Shown: positions 9,591 through 18,472 of the stretch, piece after piece
Layout of the letters: each line of letters begins with the position of its first letter
How positions within the stretch are numbered: the first letter of the stretch is position 1
From: Acinetobacter terrestris
Lineage (GTDB): Bacteria > Pseudomonadota > Gammaproteobacteria > Pseudomonadales > Moraxellaceae
Reading direction: 5' to 3'
DNA length: 64,000 nt
Assembly (NCBI RefSeq): GCF_004331155.1
Contig: NZ_SJNZ01000001.1
Coordinates: forward strand, 186,001 to 250,000
Notes under the pieces: model-generated
Databases searched by the model: none
Seen by the model: only the letters and a program-made list of their open reading frames with translations
Told to the model about the DNA's origin: nothing
Translations under genes and position numbers: made by a program

Positions 9591-10835
9591 TTAAGGCAAT
9601 AAGCGTTCTTTATCCCACAATGATTCAATGCTTTCACGTTCACGAATCAAGTGTGCCTGATCATTATCGACCATCACTTCAGCAGCACGGCCACGGCTGT
9701 TGTAGTTCGAGCTCATCACAAAACCGTATGCACCTGCACCCAATACCGCGAGCACATCATTTTCTTGCAATGCAAGCTTGCGCTCTTTACCCAAGAAGTC
9801 ACCGGTTTCACAGATCGCACCGACCACATCCCACTCTTTCGTTTCAACATCGCTACGTGGAGTGACTTCCTGAATATCCATCCACGCTTCGTATAAAGCA
9901 GGACGAATCAGGTCATTCATGGCTGCATCAATAATGGCAAAGTTACGGTGATTAGTCGGTTTCAATAAATCAACTTTAGTCAGCAACACCCCTGCATTGG
10001 CAGAAATGCTACGTCCCGGTTCCATATAGACTTTTAAACCGAGTTTTTCTAAAGCAGGTTTCAGTGCATTGGCATATTCGACAACAGATGGCGGAGTTTC
10101 ATCTTTATAAGTCACACCCAAACCACCACCGATATCGATGTGTTTTAGATGGATACCGAGTTGTTTTAATTTCTCGATCATCATGATCACACGATCAAGC
10201 GCATCGACAAAAGGCTGAGTTTCGGTCAATTGCGAACCGATATGGCAATCAATACCCACCACGTCCAGATTCGGCAAAGAGGCTGCATATTGATAGGTTT
10301 CAAATACGCTGTCCGATGGAATACCGAATTTATTTTCTTTTAGACCGGTCGAAATATAAGGATGGGTTTTGGCATCGACATCCGGATTTACCCGTAATGA
10401 AATCGGTGCTTTCTTGCCGAGTTCAGCCGCGACTTTTTGAATGCGATCCAGTTCGGCATAAGATTCAACATTGAAGCAGGAAATACCGACTTCTAGCGCT
10501 TTCTTAATATCCGCTTCTGACTTACCCAAACCAGAGAACACGATCTTAGATGCATCACCGCCCGCTTTCAGCACACGTGCAAGCTCGCCTCCAGTGACAA
10601 TATCAAAACCTGCACCCAGCTTCGCCAGTACATTCAATACCGCAATATTAGAGTTCGACTTTACCGCAAAACAGATTTGATGGTCGATAAAGCTAAATGC
10701 ACGATCCATATCGAGATAATGCTTTTCAAAAGTTGCTTTTGAATAAACATAAAGTGGTGTGCCAAATTGCTGCGCAAGTTGTTGCAACGAACATTGCTCT
10801 GCGTGCAGAACCCCATTAATGCGGGTAAAACTCAT
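9591..10835 (-). CDS. lysA: Diaminopimelate decarboxylase
   Basis: PLP enzyme catalysing the last step of lysine synthesis, meso-diaminopimelate to L-lysine. 414 residues, a fold-III alanine-racemase-like barrel. The PLP lysine is Lys59 in FAVKSN; HIGSQL, the phosphate-binding DIGGGLGV, the EPGRSI motif and the catalytic cysteine in AICETGDFLG follow in the expected order. Lies between lptM and dapF. Confidence 0.97.
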   Translation of the reverse strand: MSFTRINGVLHAEQCSLQQLAQQFGTPLYVYSKATFEKHYLDMDRAFSFIDHQICFAVKSNSNIAVLNVLAKLGAGFDIVTGGELARVLKAGGDASKIVFSGLGKSEADIKKALEVGISCFNVESYAELDRIQKVAAELGKKAPISLRVNPDVDAKTHPYISTGLKENKFGIPSDSVFETYQYAASLPNLDVVGIDCHIGSQLTETQPFVDALDRVIMMIEKLKQLGIHLKHIDIGGGLGVTYKDETPPSVVEYANALKPALEKLGLKVYMEPGRSISANAGVLLTKVDLLKPTNHRNFAIIDAAMNDLIRPALYEAWMDIQEVTPRSDVETKEWDVVGAICETGDFLGKERKLALQENDVLAVLGAGAYGFVMSSNYNSRGRAAEVMVDNDQAHLIRERESIESLWDKERLLP

Positions 10836-10874
10836 GAATGTATCCTTTCGATGACGCGTATTAGATATTGAAAA

Positions 10875-11093
10875 TTAATTCGTTTCAGCAGATGAAGCAG
10901 GAAGCTCTTGTTGTAACGGAGCTGCTTCTTTCTGTTCAGGCTGCTGTTTTGAATCAACATTGGGATATAACAAATATTTTGCACGCTTGTCGTAATCCGG
11001 GTCGCTCGGCAACTGCAAAGCTCCCGATTGACCACAACCGACCAAGGCAAAACCTGTTGCCAATAAACTGATGTAGCAAATGACAAGACGCAT
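10875..11093 (-). CDS. lptM: Small lipoprotein, LptM (YifL)-like
   Basis: 72 residues. The signal peptide ends in a lipobox LVGC, so the mature protein starts at the lipidated cysteine as CGQSGALQLP, close to the CGQKGPLYLP of E. coli LptM. LptM is known to assist oxidative maturation of the LPS translocon LptD. The rest is a low-complexity Gln/Glu/Pro-rich tail. First gene of the lysA-dapF operon, the same neighbourhood as in other gammaproteobacteria. The ATG gives a proper signal peptide; a frame-shifted overlapping frame is spurious. Confidence 0.85.
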   Translation of the reverse strand: MRLVICYISLLATGFALVGCGQSGALQLPSDPDYDKRAKYLLYPNVDSKQQPEQKEAAPLQQELPASSAETN

Positions 11094-11179
11094 CTGACCA
11101 CCTATCCTATGTTTTCGAAGAAGTATAACTCGATCACCGCCGTGACCAAAGTGCTAAACGCTAGAGATTATCGCTAGTT

Positions 11180-11210
11180 AAAAAAAAACGCCAGTTTCAG
11201 ACTGGCGTTT
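11180..11210 (-). terminator. Terminator of cycA
   Basis: Perfect 9-pair stem AACGCCAGT / ACTGGCGTT with loop TTCAG, followed on the minus strand by a run of T. Located just after the cycA stop. Confidence 0.9.
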
Positions 11211-11225
11211 TCATCAACAAAAGGC

Positions 11226-12629
11226 TTATTTATGTTTCGGTTTGTAGAAACCAAAGTAACCAATAATCAAAATAATGAACCAGATTGGACTGACCATCAG
11301 TGCTCGCATGGTATCTGCTTCTAATGACAAAACGTAAATCATGCCAATAAAGAAGATGATCACCACCCAACAGGTAAACAATCCACCTGGCAGTTTAAAG
11401 GTAGATTTGGCATGCAGTTCTGGACGGGTTTTATAATAAACAATATAACTCCAGATAATCATCAGCCATACACAGATGAACAGGATGGTTGAAAGCGTGG
11501 TTGCCAAAGTAAAGGCTTCAACAGTGTTCGGTACAAAGTACTGCAGTGCAGCACCCAAAAGTAAACAGACTGCAGAAAAATACAAGGCATTCGCAGGAAC
11601 CGCGCGTTTATTTAAATGTCCAAATGCTTTTGGACCCTGCTCTTCACGTGACAGACCGAACAGCATACGGCTGGTCGAGAATACACCACTGTTCATGGAT
11701 GACATGACTGACGACAACACCACCAGATTCATGATAATCGCTGCGGCAGCAATACCCGCCTGGCTAAACAGGTTTACAAACGGACTGATGCTCGGATCAA
11801 TTTTATTCCACGGCGTTACCGACATCACAATCACCAATGCCAATACGTAGAAAATGATGATACGAATTGGAATCGAGTTAACCGCTTTAGGCAAGTTGCG
11901 CTCTGGATCTTTGGTTTCAGCCGCAGTTGTACCAACCAGCTCAACGCCCACAAAGGCGAAGATCGCAATCTGGAAGCCTGCCAGGAAGCCCGTTACTCCA
12001 GTCGGGAATATGCCGCCATGTGACCAAAGATGAGTAAATGAAGCTATCTCACCTGCGGTAGAGGTAAATCCGGTAAAAATCATCCATAAACCGGCACCAA
12101 TCAGCACCACAATGGCAATAATCTTGATTAAAGCAAACCAGAACTCCAATTCACCGAATAATTTCACCGTGACCAGGTTCAAACCCATAATAAAGACAAT
12201 GGCCGCGATACTGATCATCACCCCTTCGCCAGGCGTAAACGGCAACCCTCCGTTAAAGAATTGCAGGTAATAAATAATCGCGGATAAATCTGCAATACCA
12301 ATCGTGATCCAGCATAGCCAATAGGTCCAGCCGACAAAGTAACCTGCCCAAGGACCAATTAAATCGGTTGCAAAATCAATAAAAGATTTGTATTGCAGGT
12401 TAGACAGTAACAATTCGCCAAGCGCACGCATGACCAAAAAAACCATAAAACCAATAATCATATAAATGATTAGAATTGAAGGTCCGGCCAGGCTGATGGT
12501 TTTACCTGAGCCCATGAATAGACCTGTACCAATTGCCCCACCTATTGCAATCAATTGCAAATGTCGATTAGACAAACTCCGTTGTAGTTCACCACCTTCA
12601 CTGGTCGAACCTGTATTTTGATTTGACAT
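11226..12629 (-). CDS. cycA: D-serine/D-alanine/glycine:H+ symporter
   Basis: APC-family amino-acid permease of the inner membrane with 12 predicted helices, 467 residues. The N-terminal signature HLQLIAIGGAIGTGLFMGSG is followed by stretches that match E. coli CycA closely: LLSNLQYKSFIDFA, GPWAGYFVGWTYW, FAFVGVELVGTTAAETKDPE, SIPIRII and SGVFSTSRMLFGL. On this basis I prefer CycA to AroP or AnsP. Divergent from the AGCS symporter gene at 13038, so the two small-amino-acid transporters may share regulation. Confidence 0.88.
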   Translation of the reverse strand: MSNQNTGSTSEGGELQRSLSNRHLQLIAIGGAIGTGLFMGSGKTISLAGPSILIIYMIIGFMVFLVMRALGELLLSNLQYKSFIDFATDLIGPWAGYFVGWTYWLCWITIGIADLSAIIYYLQFFNGGLPFTPGEGVMISIAAIVFIMGLNLVTVKLFGELEFWFALIKIIAIVVLIGAGLWMIFTGFTSTAGEIASFTHLWSHGGIFPTGVTGFLAGFQIAIFAFVGVELVGTTAAETKDPERNLPKAVNSIPIRIIIFYVLALVIVMSVTPWNKIDPSISPFVNLFSQAGIAAAAIIMNLVVLSSVMSSMNSGVFSTSRMLFGLSREEQGPKAFGHLNKRAVPANALYFSAVCLLLGAALQYFVPNTVEAFTLATTLSTILFICVWLMIIWSYIVYYKTRPELHAKSTFKLPGGLFTCWVVIIFFIGMIYVLSLEADTMRALMVSPIWFIILIIGYFGFYKPKHK

Positions 12630-13037
12630 TTATTTCATTCATCTTCGACATCTATGGCAACAAATTACCGCAAAAAATGCAGAAAACAACAAAAAACTGT
12701 GAACCATCTATATTTTCCAATTAAGTAAAAAAGTTAATTTATTTTTCTCATATACCAAACTAGTGAATAATTGATTTAAAAATAAACATTAATAATTCAT
12801 TTTTAATGCTTGTAAAAGTGCTGAACTTTAGCTAAAAAATAAATAACCAAAACAATATGCTGATCAAAATTGAATTTTCAGCAAACAAAAATTAAAACAC
12901 TTTTAAAGTATAAGGAATAAAAATTCAGTCGCGTTATAGCAAATCATCAGGAAGACCCAAATATGGCACATCACTTGCTTAAGCATTGATAAATCTAAAT
13001 AAGCCATTTACAGAACTCAGGACGACAAGAAGAAAAT
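12630..13037. other. Divergent promoter region, no gene seen
   Basis: About 400 bases of AT-rich DNA between the divergent cycA and AGCS transporter genes. It must hold both promoters. I saw no clear operator or structured RNA. Confidence 0.5.
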
Positions 13038-14396
13038 ATGATGCAAAATTTACAGTCAATAATGGAAACACTCAGCGGATGGGTTTGGGGTCCATATATG
13101 CTGGTACTGATCGTGGGTACCGGTGTATTTCTCACATTCCGTCTCATGTTCTGGCAATTTCGTATGCTGCCTTTGGCCTTTAAACAGGTTTTTGGCAAGC
13201 ATCATCAAGCTAAATCACAGCCAGGAGATATTTCACACTTTGCCTCCCTGATGACAGCACTCTCCGCCACCATTGGTACCGGTAATATCGCGGGTGTTGC
13301 GACAGCATGCGTTCTGGGTGGCCCCGGCGCTGTGTTCTGGATGTGGATGACGGCTTTATTTGGTATGGCAAGCAAATATGGTGAAGGCGTATTGGCTGTC
13401 AAATATCGCGTTAAAAATGAAAATGGCCTGATGTCCGGTGGACCGATGTATTACATCGAAAAGGGCTTAAAGTGGAAATGGCTGGCGCTGATTTTTGCGT
13501 TCTTTGGCACAGTGGCTTCTTTTGGTATTGGCAGTTCAGTACAGTCCAATACGGTGGCACTTGCGGTGCAAAACAGTATGGGCATCGAAACCTGGATCAC
13601 GGGCGTTGTGATTACCGTTTTCTCGGCATTGGTGATTTTAGGCGGTATTCGATCAATTGCTAAAGCAGCGACCCTTATTGTTCCTATTATGGCGATTGGC
13701 TATGTTGCAGGTGGTCTGATCATTATCCTCACTAACCTTGAGCTGGTAATACCTGCCCTGGAATTAATCTTTAAAGATGCCTTTACCGGTGAAGCGGTTG
13801 CAGGTGGTGCTATTGGTGCCGTGATTCGTTACGGTGTGGCACGTGGTGTCTTCTCGAATGAAGCAGGTATGGGTTCTGCACCTATTGCAGCTGCAGCGGC
13901 AAGAACCGATCATCCTGCACGTCAAGGTCTAGTTTCAATGACCGGGACATTTATTGACACCATCATCGTGTGTAGCATTACCGGTATTGTCTTGGTGATG
14001 GGTTTCATTATGGCCGGCAATAGTTTTGGAAGTGAAACCGGTGCCGTGCTGACGACGCATACTTTTGATCAATTGTTGCCAGGTGTGGGCGGTTGGCTGG
14101 TTACCTTCGGTATTATTTTCTTTGCCTATTCCACTATTTTGGGTTGGTGTTATTACGGTGAAAAATGCTGTACTTATATTTTCGGAGAAAAGTACGTACT
14201 GGCATATCGGGTGATTTATATCGCTTCAGTCTTCATTGGCTGTATCGCCACACTGGATCTGGTCTGGTTATTTGCCGATACATTCAATGGCTTAATGGCC
14301 GTTCCAAACTTAATTGCCCTGTTATTGCTTTCTAGCGTGATTGTGAAAGAGTCAAAAGATTTCATTGCCAAGCGCAAGTCAGGCGAACTGTATTAA
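13038..14396 (+). CDS. Alanine/glycine:cation symporter, AGCS family
   Basis: Sodium-coupled importer of alanine or glycine, 452 residues, about ten membrane helices. The family signature is clear: SALSATIGTGNIAGVATA near residue 75, then GGPGAVFWMWMTALFGMASKY, GGPMYYIEKGLK, and ARGVFSNEAGMGSAPIAAAA near 270. The ATG at 13038 and the next one at 13041 are equivalent. Followed by its own terminator. Confidence 0.94.
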   Translation: MMQNLQSIMETLSGWVWGPYMLVLIVGTGVFLTFRLMFWQFRMLPLAFKQVFGKHHQAKSQPGDISHFASLMTALSATIGTGNIAGVATACVLGGPGAVFWMWMTALFGMASKYGEGVLAVKYRVKNENGLMSGGPMYYIEKGLKWKWLALIFAFFGTVASFGIGSSVQSNTVALAVQNSMGIETWITGVVITVFSALVILGGIRSIAKAATLIVPIMAIGYVAGGLIIILTNLELVIPALELIFKDAFTGEAVAGGAIGAVIRYGVARGVFSNEAGMGSAPIAAAAARTDHPARQGLVSMTGTFIDTIIVCSITGIVLVMGFIMAGNSFGSETGAVLTTHTFDQLLPGVGGWLVTFGIIFFAYSTILGWCYYGEKCCTYIFGEKYVLAYRVIYIASVFIGCIATLDLVWLFADTFNGLMAVPNLIALLLLSSVIVKESKDFIAKRKSGELY

Positions 14397-14419
14397 TTCA
14401 AGTTTTTTATCACTATCAA

Positions 14420-14446
14420 TAAGCCACCTTAAGGGTGGCTTTTTTA
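14420..14446 (+). terminator. Terminator of the AGCS symporter gene
   Basis: Stem AAGCCACC / GGGTGGCTT with loop TTAA, followed by six T. Confidence 0.9.
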
Positions 14447-14508
14447 TTTGCATCTAGCGCTGTATGCTGTAGCCAGTTTTCAATTTTTGTATATTTCAAA
14501 TAAAAAAT

Positions 14509-15900
14509 ATGGCCAAAGCGAAAAGTGTTTATCGATGTGAACAATGTGGTGCTGACCATCTCAAATGGGCAGGTCAATGTAGCGAATGTGGTGAATGGAA
14601 CAGTCTGACCGAAGTCAGCATTGCACCTGCCGTGACCCATCGTGCGCAACCGAAAATAGGTGGCGGTTATGCAGGTCAAGTCGCCAATATCACCACCTTA
14701 AATAAAGTTTCCGTTTCACATGAATCACGCCTAGCGACCGGCATTAGTGAATTCGACCGTGTTTTAGGCGGCGGTTTGGTGACGGGTTCTGTAGTGCTGA
14801 TTGGCGGTGATCCCGGAATTGGTAAATCCACAATTCTTTTACAAACCGCCACGCATATGGCATCTGCACAAAGTTCTGCGCTTTATGTCACCGGTGAGGA
14901 ATCACTTTCGCAGGTTGCTTTACGTGCCCACCGTCTGGAGTTGCCAACAGAACATCTTCAAGTCATGGCAGAAACCTGTGTGGAACGCATTTGTGAAGTT
15001 CTGGCACAAGTACGTCCTGCGGTTGCCATTCTTGATTCTATTCAAACGCTGTATACCGAAACCTTGCAATCTGCACCGGGCGGTGTTTCCCAAATTCGGG
15101 AATCTGCTGCCTTATTGACCCGCTTTGCCAAAAACAGTGGCACCTCATTATTTCTGGTGGGACATGTGACCAAAGAAGGTGCTTTGGCTGGTCCGCGTGT
15201 TCTGGAACATATGGTCGATTGTGTTTTGTATTTTGAAGGCCAATCTGACTCACGTTATCGCATGATTCGTGCGGTAAAAAACCGTTTTGGTGCAGTCAAT
15301 GAATTGGGCGTGTTTGGCATGACCGAGAAAGGCTTGCGTGAAGTTTCCAATCCATCCGCTATTTTCCTAAGTCGTTATGATGAAGCCATTCCCGGTTCGA
15401 TTGTGATGATTAGTCGTGAAGGTACCCGTCCACTGTTGGTTGAAGTGCAAGCATTGGTGGACGATGCACATGGCCAGCCACGTCGTGTGGCCTTAGGTTT
15501 GGACCAGAACCGACTGAACATGCTGCTTGCGGTGATGCACCGTCATGGTGGCGTACAGACTGCCGGGCAAGATGTCTATGTCAATGTGGTCGGTGGTTTA
15601 AAAATTACCGAGACAGGTTCTGACCTTGCGGTTTTACTGGCCTGTGCTTCAAGCTTGCGTGGTAAAGCATTGCCTCAACAACTGGCTGTGTTTGGCGAAG
15701 TTGGGCTATCCGGTGAAATTCGCCCTGTGCCGAATGGTCAGGAACGGTTAAAAGAAGCGGTGAAGCATGGTTTTAAATACATTATTCTGCCCAGAGGCAA
15801 TGCGCCGCAGAAACCGATCCCGAATGTACAGATCATTTCTGTGGCACGCTTACATGAAGCATTAAGCGAAGCCATGAGCTTAAGTGAAGAATTGGCTTAA
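14509..15900 (+). CDS. radA: DNA repair protein RadA
   Basis: RecA-like ATPase that drives branch migration in recombinational repair. 463 residues. N-terminal C4 zinc finger (CEQC...CSEC, residues 10-30), Walker A GGDPGIGKST near residue 100, the RadA-specific KNRFG motif near 260, and a C-terminal Lon-protease-like domain without protease residues. Stands alone between two terminator-bounded units. Confidence 0.97.
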   Translation: MAKAKSVYRCEQCGADHLKWAGQCSECGEWNSLTEVSIAPAVTHRAQPKIGGGYAGQVANITTLNKVSVSHESRLATGISEFDRVLGGGLVTGSVVLIGGDPGIGKSTILLQTATHMASAQSSALYVTGEESLSQVALRAHRLELPTEHLQVMAETCVERICEVLAQVRPAVAILDSIQTLYTETLQSAPGGVSQIRESAALLTRFAKNSGTSLFLVGHVTKEGALAGPRVLEHMVDCVLYFEGQSDSRYRMIRAVKNRFGAVNELGVFGMTEKGLREVSNPSAIFLSRYDEAIPGSIVMISREGTRPLLVEVQALVDDAHGQPRRVALGLDQNRLNMLLAVMHRHGGVQTAGQDVYVNVVGGLKITETGSDLAVLLACASSLRGKALPQQLAVFGEVGLSGEIRPVPNGQERLKEAVKHGFKYIILPRGNAPQKPIPNVQIISVARLHEALSEAMSLSEELA

Positions 15901-16014
15901 GTCTTAAACATATGAAAGATTATGTAAAAAAAACACCATTTTGATATTGAAATTCGGTGCAAATGACTGCATAACTATAGGGCTATAATTTATTTTTTAT
16001 TTAGGAAAAATTCG

Positions 16015-16986
16015 ATGGAAGTTCGACAGCGTGGTTTGATGGCAGGTCTTTTAATGGCAGCTTTGGTGGTTGCACCAATGGCTGAAGCGAAACGTGCAGG
16101 TGGTGGTAAAAGCCATGGCATGAGTCGTTCTGCTACTCCAACCCAGTCTTACCAACAACCGCGTCAAGCTACTCCTGCTCCACAACCGACTACCGCACCT
16201 GCTCAAAAATCGGGTTCTGGTGTAGGTAAAATGGTAGCTGCTGGTGTTGCAGGTGCTGCAATTGGTGCAGTTGCAGCGAATGCAATGGCAGATGACAAAC
16301 CTGCTGCAAGCGGTGCTGAAGCTACAGCACAACAGCAGGAAGAAAAAGGCGGACTTCCAGGCTGGATCTGGATTCTTCTGGCAGCAGCAGTCGCATTTTT
16401 CTTATTCCGTAAATTCGGAGCAAAAAAAAAACTAGCCGCTAACAATCCTTATGCACCAAACAATGCTGGCAATACAGCACCGTTTGGTCAACAAAATGCA
16501 GCGCCACGTACTTCAAACGACAACAGCAATATTTTTGGTCAGTCAGTAGGTGGTTCTGCAGGTGCAGCAACTCAAGCTCCATTTGGTAGTGCTTCAACCA
16601 GCAATGGCAATCAATTACCAGATGGTACTGAACCTGCAGCATTCTTGCGTATTGCTCGTCAGCGTTTTAACCATATTCAGTCGATGAATACAGCCAATAA
16701 TATTGCTGAAATTCAACGTTATTTAACACCTGATCTTTATCAGTCTATGTATAACGATATTATGGCGAACCAAGACCAAGACGTTGCTGAATTCTCTAAC
16801 CTCAATGCGATGGTTACAGATTCTTCAACTGAAAATGGTCAGTATGTGGTAAGCGTTCGTTTTACGGGTACTGTAAGCGAAGATTTAAACAGCTTACCGC
16901 AACCTTTTGCAGAAGTTTGGCATTTTACCAAGCCTGCAGGTTCTAACCAGGACTGGTTGGTTGCAGGTATTCAACAAGAGGCTTAA
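16015..16986 (+). CDS. Tim44-like domain membrane protein
   Basis: 323 residues. Signal-like N-terminus with AEA (cleavage after about residue 24), a long Pro/Gln/Ala/Gly-rich region, one strong membrane helix (GWIWILLAAAVAFFLF, about 116-131), then a C-terminal Tim44-like domain from FLRIARQRF (about 210) to the end. Tim44-like bacterial proteins (TimA) are membrane-attached, with little known function. A run of ten A at 16422-16431 follows the membrane helix in the frame GAKKKLA; one base more or less puts a stop within about 12 bases. Own terminator follows. Confidence 0.88.
   Translation: MEVRQRGLMAGLLMAALVVAPMAEAKRAGGGKSHGMSRSATPTQSYQQPRQATPAPQPTTAPAQKSGSGVGKMVAAGVAGAAIGAVAANAMADDKPAASGAEATAQQQEEKGGLPGWIWILLAAAVAFFLFRKFGAKKKLAANNPYAPNNAGNTAPFGQQNAAPRTSNDNSNIFGQSVGGSAGAATQAPFGSASTSNGNQLPDGTEPAAFLRIARQRFNHIQSMNTANNIAEIQRYLTPDLYQSMYNDIMANQDQDVAEFSNLNAMVTDSSTENGQYVVSVRFTGTVSEDLNSLPQPFAEVWHFTKPAGSNQDWLVAGIQQEA
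16422..16431 (+). repeat. A10 homopolymer inside the Tim44-like gene
   Basis: Ten consecutive A in the coding strand. With nine A the next codons read AAC TAG; with eleven they read ACT AGC CGC TAA. Slippage would leave the membrane part without the Tim44-like domain. Confidence 0.9.
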
Positions 16987-16999
16987 GGTCTTTTGAGTT

Positions 17000-17028
17000 A
17001 AAAACAGCGACTTCGGTCGCTGTTTTTT
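17000..17028 (+). terminator. Terminator of the Tim44-like gene
   Basis: Ten-pair stem AAACAGCGAC / GTCGCTGTTT closed by a UUCG tetraloop and followed by T residues. Confidence 0.92.
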
Positions 17029-17307
17029 ATGAATTCTATAAAAACAGATTAGATCCAAATCTTCTATAAACAGCCTCCAAGCTGATCCGATTCACCTACT
17101 CTGCCTTTGTTTACTGGTCTGTATTTAGGCTTTCTAAGAAGCAAAATCAACAATCACTCTTATTACTTATGTATATTGTTATCATGGCCTTAAGTTTCGT
17201 GATTAACTTAATCTAAAAAAGCACGCTATAATTGATCAGCCAATTTTCAGATTGGTTTTCTTAGTTTAAATATTTAGCTTCACTCAAATCTATCTTTGGA
17301 TTTTTTA
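17029..17307. other. Spacer before the Sel1-repeat gene, no gene seen
   Basis: AT-rich spacer of about 280 bases, presumably with the promoter of the downstream gene. No small gene or structured RNA seen. Confidence 0.4.
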
Positions 17308-17820
17308 ATGTCTGATCTCCCTATTTCTACCGAACTTTTTAACCGTGCAATGGCAGGCAACCGTGATGCACAATTTGAGCTTGCTGAAATTTATATGCAA
17401 AGTGAAAATGATGAGCATGTTGCCCTTGCTGAGGAATGGGCACTCAAAGCCGCTCAACTGGGTCATGTTGAAGCCATGTACTGGCTAGGTGAAGGTTATG
17501 CATTTTATGCAAAAGACATGTTGGAAGAAGATCCGGAGGAAGCAAAAACCTATTTTGAACATGCTTACCGCTGGTTAGAACAGGCAGCGAAACATAAACA
17601 CCCTGCTGCGCTTTTAGAGTTATCGAATTTTTACCGTCGTGGCGATGTGGTGGCAAAGGATGTGACCAAGTCTGTTGAACTGGTCAAGCAAGCCGCTGAA
17701 CTGGGTGAAGTTCAAGCCATGCGTGATTTGGCCTGCATTTATGAACATGGTTTGGGTGTAGATGTGGATGATGAAAAAGCCGATTACTGGCATGATAAAG
17801 CTCAGTCTACTGAAGAATAA
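17308..17820 (+). CDS. Sel1/tetratricopeptide-repeat protein
   Basis: 170 residues from the ATG at 17308; an upstream in-frame TTG at 17296 is less likely. Three Sel1-type helical repeats are visible: LAEEWALKAAQLGHVEAMYW, the YRWLEQAAKHKHPAALLELS segment, and VELVKQAAELGEVQAMRDLA, ending in IYEHGLGVDVDDEKA. No signal peptide, so probably a cytoplasmic protein-binding adaptor. The partner is unknown. Confidence 0.85.
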   Translation: MSDLPISTELFNRAMAGNRDAQFELAEIYMQSENDEHVALAEEWALKAAQLGHVEAMYWLGEGYAFYAKDMLEEDPEEAKTYFEHAYRWLEQAAKHKHPAALLELSNFYRRGDVVAKDVTKSVELVKQAAELGEVQAMRDLACIYEHGLGVDVDDEKADYWHDKAQSTEE

Positions 17821-17826
17821 TTGAAT

Positions 17827-17856
17827 TAAAAAGCCCATCAAATAATGGGCTTTTGT
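17827..17856 (+). terminator. Terminator of the Sel1-repeat gene
   Basis: Stem AAAGCCCAT / ATGGGCTTT around a short loop, followed by T residues. Confidence 0.85.
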
Positions 17857-17870
17857 TTTATCCAGTTTTT

Positions 17871-17910
17871 AAATCTTAACTCTCGATTTTAAATATTAAC
17901 TCTCGATATA
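17871..17910. repeat. 20-base imperfect tandem duplication at a gene end
   Basis: Two adjacent 20-base units sharing TTAACTCTCGAT. The unit at 17891-17910 includes the stop and last codons of the C39-like gene; the unit at 17871-17890 is an extra copy beyond the stop. Confidence 0.8.
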
Positions 17911-18420
17911 ATCGTTTTCTTCAACCACAATCACTTGTCGACAAATTCCGTCTACTCGACGTTGCTGCTCAAAAACTGAAGCTGGCATCGCATCAAAACT
18001 GTCAAAGAAACAGATTTCATCCGCATTGACATCATAAACAAGTGAGTGATTCCCCACCTCTTCCAATGTGTCGTAATAGACAATCACAAATTTATTTTGC
18101 TCAAATGCCTGCTGGATTTGCTCATAATTTAACGCGGGCAGAATAGGCAAACCCAGTTGTTCAGCTTCTTGATAACTGAGTTTTTCACTCTCCTGAAGAT
18201 CAGGATCAGGATCGGTACAAAACTGAACATGATAGCCAAACTTTTTTAATCCAACAGCCAGACCAATGGTGGTCGTGCCATTTTCAGAGTCATAGCCACA
18301 TACATCTACAAGTTGCTGAATATCGGCATCGATCCCTAAATGTTGCAGCAACATCCATACCGCAAAAATTCCGCCATTTGCTTCTAGATTAGCTAATTCT
18401 TCAGGCATTTCTAAGGCCAT
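17896..18420 (-). CDS. C39-peptidase-like protein lacking the catalytic Cys
   Basis: 174 residues from the ATG at 18420, chosen because GGA lies eight bases upstream. The layout resembles the papain-like C39 fold: NGGIFAVWMLLQHLGID where active members have a Cys in a CG motif, then TTIGLAVGLKKFGYHV, a histidine in GNHSLVYDV and an Asp in FFDSFDAMP. The nucleophile position appears to be Gly, so it is probably not a protease; it may bind peptides or be an inactive homologue. It lies 52 bases downstream of the SIR2-like gene on the same strand and could be cotranscribed. Family assignment is by eye and moderately sure. Confidence 0.6.
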   Translation of the reverse strand: MALEMPEELANLEANGGIFAVWMLLQHLGIDADIQQLVDVCGYDSENGTTTIGLAVGLKKFGYHVQFCTDPDPDLQESEKLSYQEAEQLGLPILPALNYEQIQQAFEQNKFVIVYYDTLEEVGNHSLVYDVNADEICFFDSFDAMPASVFEQQRRVDGICRQVIVVEENDYIES

Positions 18421-18472
18421 AATTTTCATCCAAAATGTGATTGTGCTGATAATAATATAAATATTTACTCTA

